Shown here: positions 60,964-64,000 of the stretch, in pieces
Layout of the letters: each line of letters starts with the position of its first letter
How positions within the stretch are numbered: the first letter of the stretch is position 1
NCBI RefSeq assembly: GCF_014268445.2
Contig: NZ_CP077089.1
Location: forward strand, 1,295,501-1,359,500
DNA length: 64,000 nt
Reading direction: 5' to 3'
Source: Pseudomonas tensinigenes
GTDB lineage: Bacteria > Pseudomonadota > Gammaproteobacteria > Pseudomonadales > Pseudomonadaceae
The notes under the pieces: model-generated
The model's database searches: none
The model's input: the letters and a program-made list of their open reading frames with translations, nothing else
What the model was told of the DNA's origin: nothing
Program-made: the position numbers and the translations under genes

Positions 60964-62415
60964 TCACTGCGCGATGGTTTTCACCGACACGCCGCGTTCG
61001 ATCGGGGTGGAGCGGCCGTAGATATCTTCGAAGCGCTCGATATCGTCTTCACCCAAGTACGAACCCGACTGAACTTCGATGATTTCCAGCGGGATCTTGC
61101 CCGGGTTGCGCAGGCGGTGCACCGAGGCGATCGGGATGTAGGTCGACTGGTTTTCGCAGAGCAGGAACACGTTTTCATCGCAGGTCACTTCGGCAGTGCC
61201 GCTGACCACGATCCAGTGTTCGGCGCGGTGGTGGTGCATCTGCAGCGACAGGCACGCGCCCGGTTTCACCGAGATGTGCTTGACCTGGAAACGCCCGCCC
61301 ATGTCCACCGAGTCGTACGAGCCCCACGGACGATAGACTTCGCAGTGGTTCTGGGTTTCGCTGCGGCCCTGCTCATTGAGCGTGTTGACCATCTGCTTGA
61401 CGCCCTGAACCTTGTCTTTGTGGGCAATCATCATGGCGTCTTTGGTTTCGACCACAACGATGTTTTCCAGGCCGATCACCGACACCAGTTTGCCGTTGCC
61501 GTGGATCATGCAGTTCTTGCTGTCCTGAATCACCACATCGCCTTTGGTGACGTTGCCGTTGGCGTCTTTCGCGTTGACTTCCCACAGCGACGACCAGCAA
61601 CCGACATCGCTCCAGCCAGCGGTCAACGGCACGACGCAGGCGCGCTGGGTTTTTTCCATGACGGAGTAGTCAATGGAGTTGTCCGGGCAGCAGGCGAAGG
61701 TGGCTTCGTCGAAGGTGATGGTGTCGGCGTCTTGCTGGCTGCGCTCGAGGGTCAGCAGGCAGGTGTCGTAGATGTCCGGATCGTGCTTTTTCAGCTCTTC
61801 GAGGAAGCGGCTGGCGCGGAACAGGAACATGCCGCTGTTCCAGTAGTAACCGCCGGATTCGACGTACTCGGTGGCACGTTTGACGTCAGGTTTTTCGACG
61901 AAGTGCAAAACGCGGCTGACGCCTTCGGGCAGCAGCGAATCGCCGGTGGATTTGATGTAGCCATAACCGGTTTCCGGTTTGGTCGCCGGCACGCCGAACA
62001 GGACCATTTCGCCGTTTTCGGCAGCGACGGTGGCCAGGGCGAGGGCGCGTTGCAGGGCTTTCTGGTCTTCCAGTACGTGGTCGGCCGGCAGCACCAGCAT
62101 CAACTCGTCACGGCCTTCATTGACCAGCATCATCGCGGTCAGCGCCACGGCCGGCGCGGTGTTGCGGCCGAACGGTTCCATGAGGATGCGCTGGCATTCC
62201 AGTTTGCGATTGGCCAACTGCTCGTTGACGATGAAGCGGTGATCCTTGTTGCAGACCACGATCGGGGTGTCCATGCCTTCGAACACCAGACGCTCGAGGG
62301 TCTGCTGGAATAGAGTGTGTTCGCCGGTCAGGGCGAGGAACTGTTTAGGGAACTGCTTACGCGAAAGCGGCCAGAGACGCGAACCGCTACCACCTGACAA
62401 GATCACCGGAATCAT
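60964..62415 (-). CDS. algA: Mannose-6-phosphate isomerase / mannose-1-phosphate guanylyltransferase
   Basis: A 483-residue bifunctional enzyme catalysing the first and third steps from fructose-6-phosphate to GDP-mannose for alginate. The N-terminal pyrophosphorylase signature LSGGSGSRLWPLSRKQFPKQ is at residues 7-26. The C-terminal cupin isomerase has FQVKHISVKPGACLSLQMHHHRAEHWIVVSG with the Zn-binding His/Glu. The ATG at 62415 has GGAG 8 nt upstream; the open frame begins 12 codons earlier. It is the last gene of the alginate operon, downstream of algF. Confidence 0.95.
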   Translation of the reverse strand: MIPVILSGGSGSRLWPLSRKQFPKQFLALTGEHTLFQQTLERLVFEGMDTPIVVCNKDHRFIVNEQLANRKLECQRILMEPFGRNTAPAVALTAMMLVNEGRDELMLVLPADHVLEDQKALQRALALATVAAENGEMVLFGVPATKPETGYGYIKSTGDSLLPEGVSRVLHFVEKPDVKRATEYVESGGYYWNSGMFLFRASRFLEELKKHDPDIYDTCLLTLERSQQDADTITFDEATFACCPDNSIDYSVMEKTQRACVVPLTAGWSDVGCWSSLWEVNAKDANGNVTKGDVVIQDSKNCMIHGNGKLVSVIGLENIVVVETKDAMMIAHKDKVQGVKQMVNTLNEQGRSETQNHCEVYRPWGSYDSVDMGGRFQVKHISVKPGACLSLQMHHHRAEHWIVVSGTAEVTCDENVFLLCENQSTYIPIASVHRLRNPGKIPLEIIEVQSGSYLGEDDIERFEDIYGRSTPIERGVSVKTIAQ

Positions 62416-62448
62416 ATTGTTTACTCCATAAAATGCAGTTGAGAGCTG

Positions 62449-62491
62449 CAAGCTGCAAGTGGCGAGTTAGAAGCACTTCACTTGCAGCTTG
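62449..62491. repeat. Long inverted repeat in the algF-algA gap
   Basis: CAAGCTGCAAGTG (62449-62461) and CACTTGCAGCTTG (62479-62491) are perfect 13-bp inverted arms, extended imperfectly on both sides (AGAGCT / AGCT blocks). The hairpin lies between algF and algA within the operon and has no T-tract, so processing, stability or partial attenuation is more likely than termination. Confidence 0.8.
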
Positions 62492-62517
62492 AGGCTTGTA
62501 GCTGATAGCTCGAGCGA

Positions 62518-63174
62518 TTAGCGAGTCGACACCGGGCGTTTTACCCAGACTGGCGACAGGCTGCTGCCGCTGCCGGTGACGTACAGCACTGCGGCTTCAC
62601 CGCGCTCAAGGGCGACCGGTTTGACGTCGCCGACTTTCTTGTCACCTTCGTACAGCGCCAGGCTGACTTTCACCGGGTTGATTTCACGTTCGCCACGGCC
62701 CTTGGCTGCCACGTTCGGCACCACGTCGGTCTTGCCGTCGGCGGTCTTCAGGGTCAGCGGTTTGTCGCTGAGGTTCTGCACGCGTACCAGGGATTTCTGC
62801 TTGTTCTTGAACGGCGGCTCTTCGATCAGTTGCGGCGCGCCGGAAGCGTTGTTGACCAGGGTGTAGTAGTGGTCACCAGCCAGTTTCACCGGCAGGGTCT
62901 GGCTGCCAACTTTGGCGCTGTAATCACCGCCCGGCATGAAGCTGAAGTCACTGCTGGCCAGTGGCGCAACGTCGCTCAGGTTGGTGCTGCCGACAGTCGC
63001 GCTGACTTCAGCGTTGCTGGCGTTGTAGACACGCACAAAGGTCGAGCCTTTCGGTGCGGTCGGGCCGTACAGCGCGGCGTCGCCACCGGCGAAGGCAGGG
63101 ACGGAAAGCACGCTGAGGCCAGCAACCAGTGCGAAGCTTTTAGCGAGACGACGAGGAGTAGTCGTGAAAGTCAT
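62518..63174 (-). CDS. algF: Alginate O-acetylation periplasmic protein AlgF
   Basis: A 218-residue secreted protein. The signal peptide ends VPAFA at about residue 29, followed by GGDAALYGPTAPKGSTFVRVYNAS and a beta-rich body (VNPVKVSLALYEGDKK-like stretch, AAVLYVTGSGSSLSPVWVKRP). AlgF acts with AlgI, AlgJ and AlgX in acetylating mannuronate residues in the periplasm; its own catalytic role is not defined. It lies 14 bp downstream of algJ and about 100 bp before algA. Confidence 0.95.
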   Translation of the reverse strand: MTFTTTPRRLAKSFALVAGLSVLSVPAFAGGDAALYGPTAPKGSTFVRVYNASNAEVSATVGSTNLSDVAPLASSDFSFMPGGDYSAKVGSQTLPVKLAGDHYYTLVNNASGAPQLIEEPPFKNKQKSLVRVQNLSDKPLTLKTADGKTDVVPNVAAKGRGEREINPVKVSLALYEGDKKVGDVKPVALERGEAAVLYVTGSGSSLSPVWVKRPVSTR

Positions 63175-63188
63175 GGTGTACCTCTCTT

Positions 63189-64000
63189 TCAGTTTTGCGC
63201 CCGATCGGGCGTCTCGGATTTAGTGTTTACAGCTACGTTTTGTTGGCGCGCGCCGGCTTGTTTAAGCTCTGCGACCCACTGCGGGTCGGCGTCGCCGATT
63301 TCGTTGTTCACAGGCAGATATCGTTCAGGGAACTCCCAGATCAGCACCTGTGGCGGGCTGTTCTTGAAGTCATCGCTTTTCAGGTAGCTGAGCATCGGCA
63401 GGATCGGGCCGTGGCCGTCTTCGGCGTAGCTCACCACGTCGCTGTGCAGCGCTTGTTTCAGTGCACCGACGAAGTTCCAGTTAGGGTTGGCGCTATAGCT
63501 GGTGCCGACCAGTGCCACTGGTACTTCATTGCTGGCGAACAGTGCGTCGTCACTGGCAGGCTGTTCGCCAGCCGCGACGGTGTTGCGCTTTTGCAGCGGC
63601 TCTTGCGCCGGCATCAGGTTTTCGAACAGCGGATCGAGCGGCAGGAACAAGCGCAGATCGCCCTTGTGCGTGACCTTCTCCGCCGGGGTGGTGACGAAGC
63701 GCTGCGGCTCACCGCTGAGCGGGAACTTGTCAGCGATGGTTTTCGCCAGGGTGTTCGCCGCGATCTCCGCGCCTTCCGGCGTCCAGTGGGTGTCGGTGCG
63801 CAGGAACACTTGCTGACCGTTTTGCTTGGCCTGTTGCAATGGCTTGAGCAGGTCAGGGGCGAGGATCTTGTCGGCCGCAACACGGGCGTGGAAATCCTCA
63901 TAAAGGTTTTCGTGAATGCTCGCCGGTTTCACTTCACCCAGATGTTCCGGGTACAAACGAACCTTGGCCGGCACGATCGCCATCACCAGTTTCACGCCTT
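63189..64000 (-). CDS. algJ: Alginate O-acetyltransferase AlgJ (partial, N-terminus outside the window)
   Basis: At least 268 C-terminal residues of AlgJ, open to the window edge. The full protein is about 390 residues. The SGNH-like catalytic elements are present: DTHWTPEG (Asp-x-His) and VGTSYSANPNWNF (serine). It is a membrane-anchored periplasmic enzyme that transfers acetyl groups in alginate modification. The operon order algJ-algF-algA matches the end of the canonical alginate cluster, so algI and upstream genes are expected beyond 64000. Confidence 0.93.
   Translation of the reverse strand, partial: GVKLVMAIVPAKVRLYPEHLGEVKPASIHENLYEDFHARVAADKILAPDLLKPLQQAKQNGQQVFLRTDTHWTPEGAEIAANTLAKTIADKFPLSGEPQRFVTTPAEKVTHKGDLRLFLPLDPLFENLMPAQEPLQKRNTVAAGEQPASDDALFASNEVPVALVGTSYSANPNWNFVGALKQALHSDVVSYAEDGHGPILPMLSYLKSDDFKNSPPQVLIWEFPERYLPVNNEIGDADPQWVAELKQAGARQQNVAVNTKSETPDRAQN

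Overview
The window is chromosomal DNA of a fluorescent Pseudomonas (P. fluorescens group). The evidence is the GC-rich, third-position-biased coding, the hmg, alg, fec and FpvI-type iron modules, the Pseudomonas-only families (DUF3509, DUF6124), and two abundant REP-type palindromes found in gene gaps. No rRNA, tRNA, CRISPR array, prophage or transposase gene was seen.

Layout. 1-2340: a blue-light cassette with a B12-less LitR/MerR regulator, a PilZ-like protein and a short LOV photoreceptor. 2.5-5 kb: flavodoxin, a LysR regulator and a CidA/CidB-type pair. 5.1-7.9 kb: class II aldolase, a MEST-like alpha/beta hydrolase and an MFE-2-type SDR. 7.9-10.6 kb: an S-type bacteriocin with its immunity gene. 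11.3-17.2 kb: a DUF1302/DUF1329 envelope pair and a MalT-like LuxR activator. 17.5-21.0 kb: a large AT-richer toxin-like protein. 21.0-26.7 kb: homogentisate catabolism (hmgR, hmgA, fahA, maiA, transporter). 26.8-30.4 kb: a SirB1-like protein, an amino-acid dehydrogenase that lacks its catalytic lysine, yebG with a perfect LexA box, psiE and a DUF3509 gene. 30.7-34.5 kb: L-serine uptake and deamination with a LysR regulator. 34.7-36.2 kb: an HPF-like factor and a DUF559 nuclease held between two MITE-like repeats.

36.2-46.7 kb is an iron region. A fecIRA system reads left. A DUF3649-PepSY-DUF3325-sigma-antisigma-receptor (FiuIRA-like) system reads right. They diverge from one Fur-box region, and each has a REP palindrome between its anti-sigma gene and its receptor gene. 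46.9-50.5 kb: AraC regulator, EamA exporter, DUF2165 membrane protein and GhrB-like reductase. 50.5-52.2 kb is almost wholly non-coding signal: a structured dispersed element, a tandem 111-bp repeat array, and a DUF6124 gene behind a leader that folds into a junction whose loop is perfectly complementary to the ribosome binding site. 52.2-58.4 kb: a LysR regulator and an AaeAB/NodT-type efflux operon. 58.6-60.7 kb: an orphan AT-rich secreted-fold-like protein, an SDR and a small membrane protein. 60.9-64 kb: the end of the alginate operon (algJ partial, algF, algA), continuing beyond the window.

The strongest candidate for something undescribed is the riboswitch-like leader of the DUF6124 gene (51831-51957). 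Next come the DUF559/MITE association, the dispersed structured element at 50597-50900, the bacteriocin's unassigned toxin domain, and the lysine-less dehydrogenase. All family assignments are from reading the translated sequences and from memory. No database search was run.
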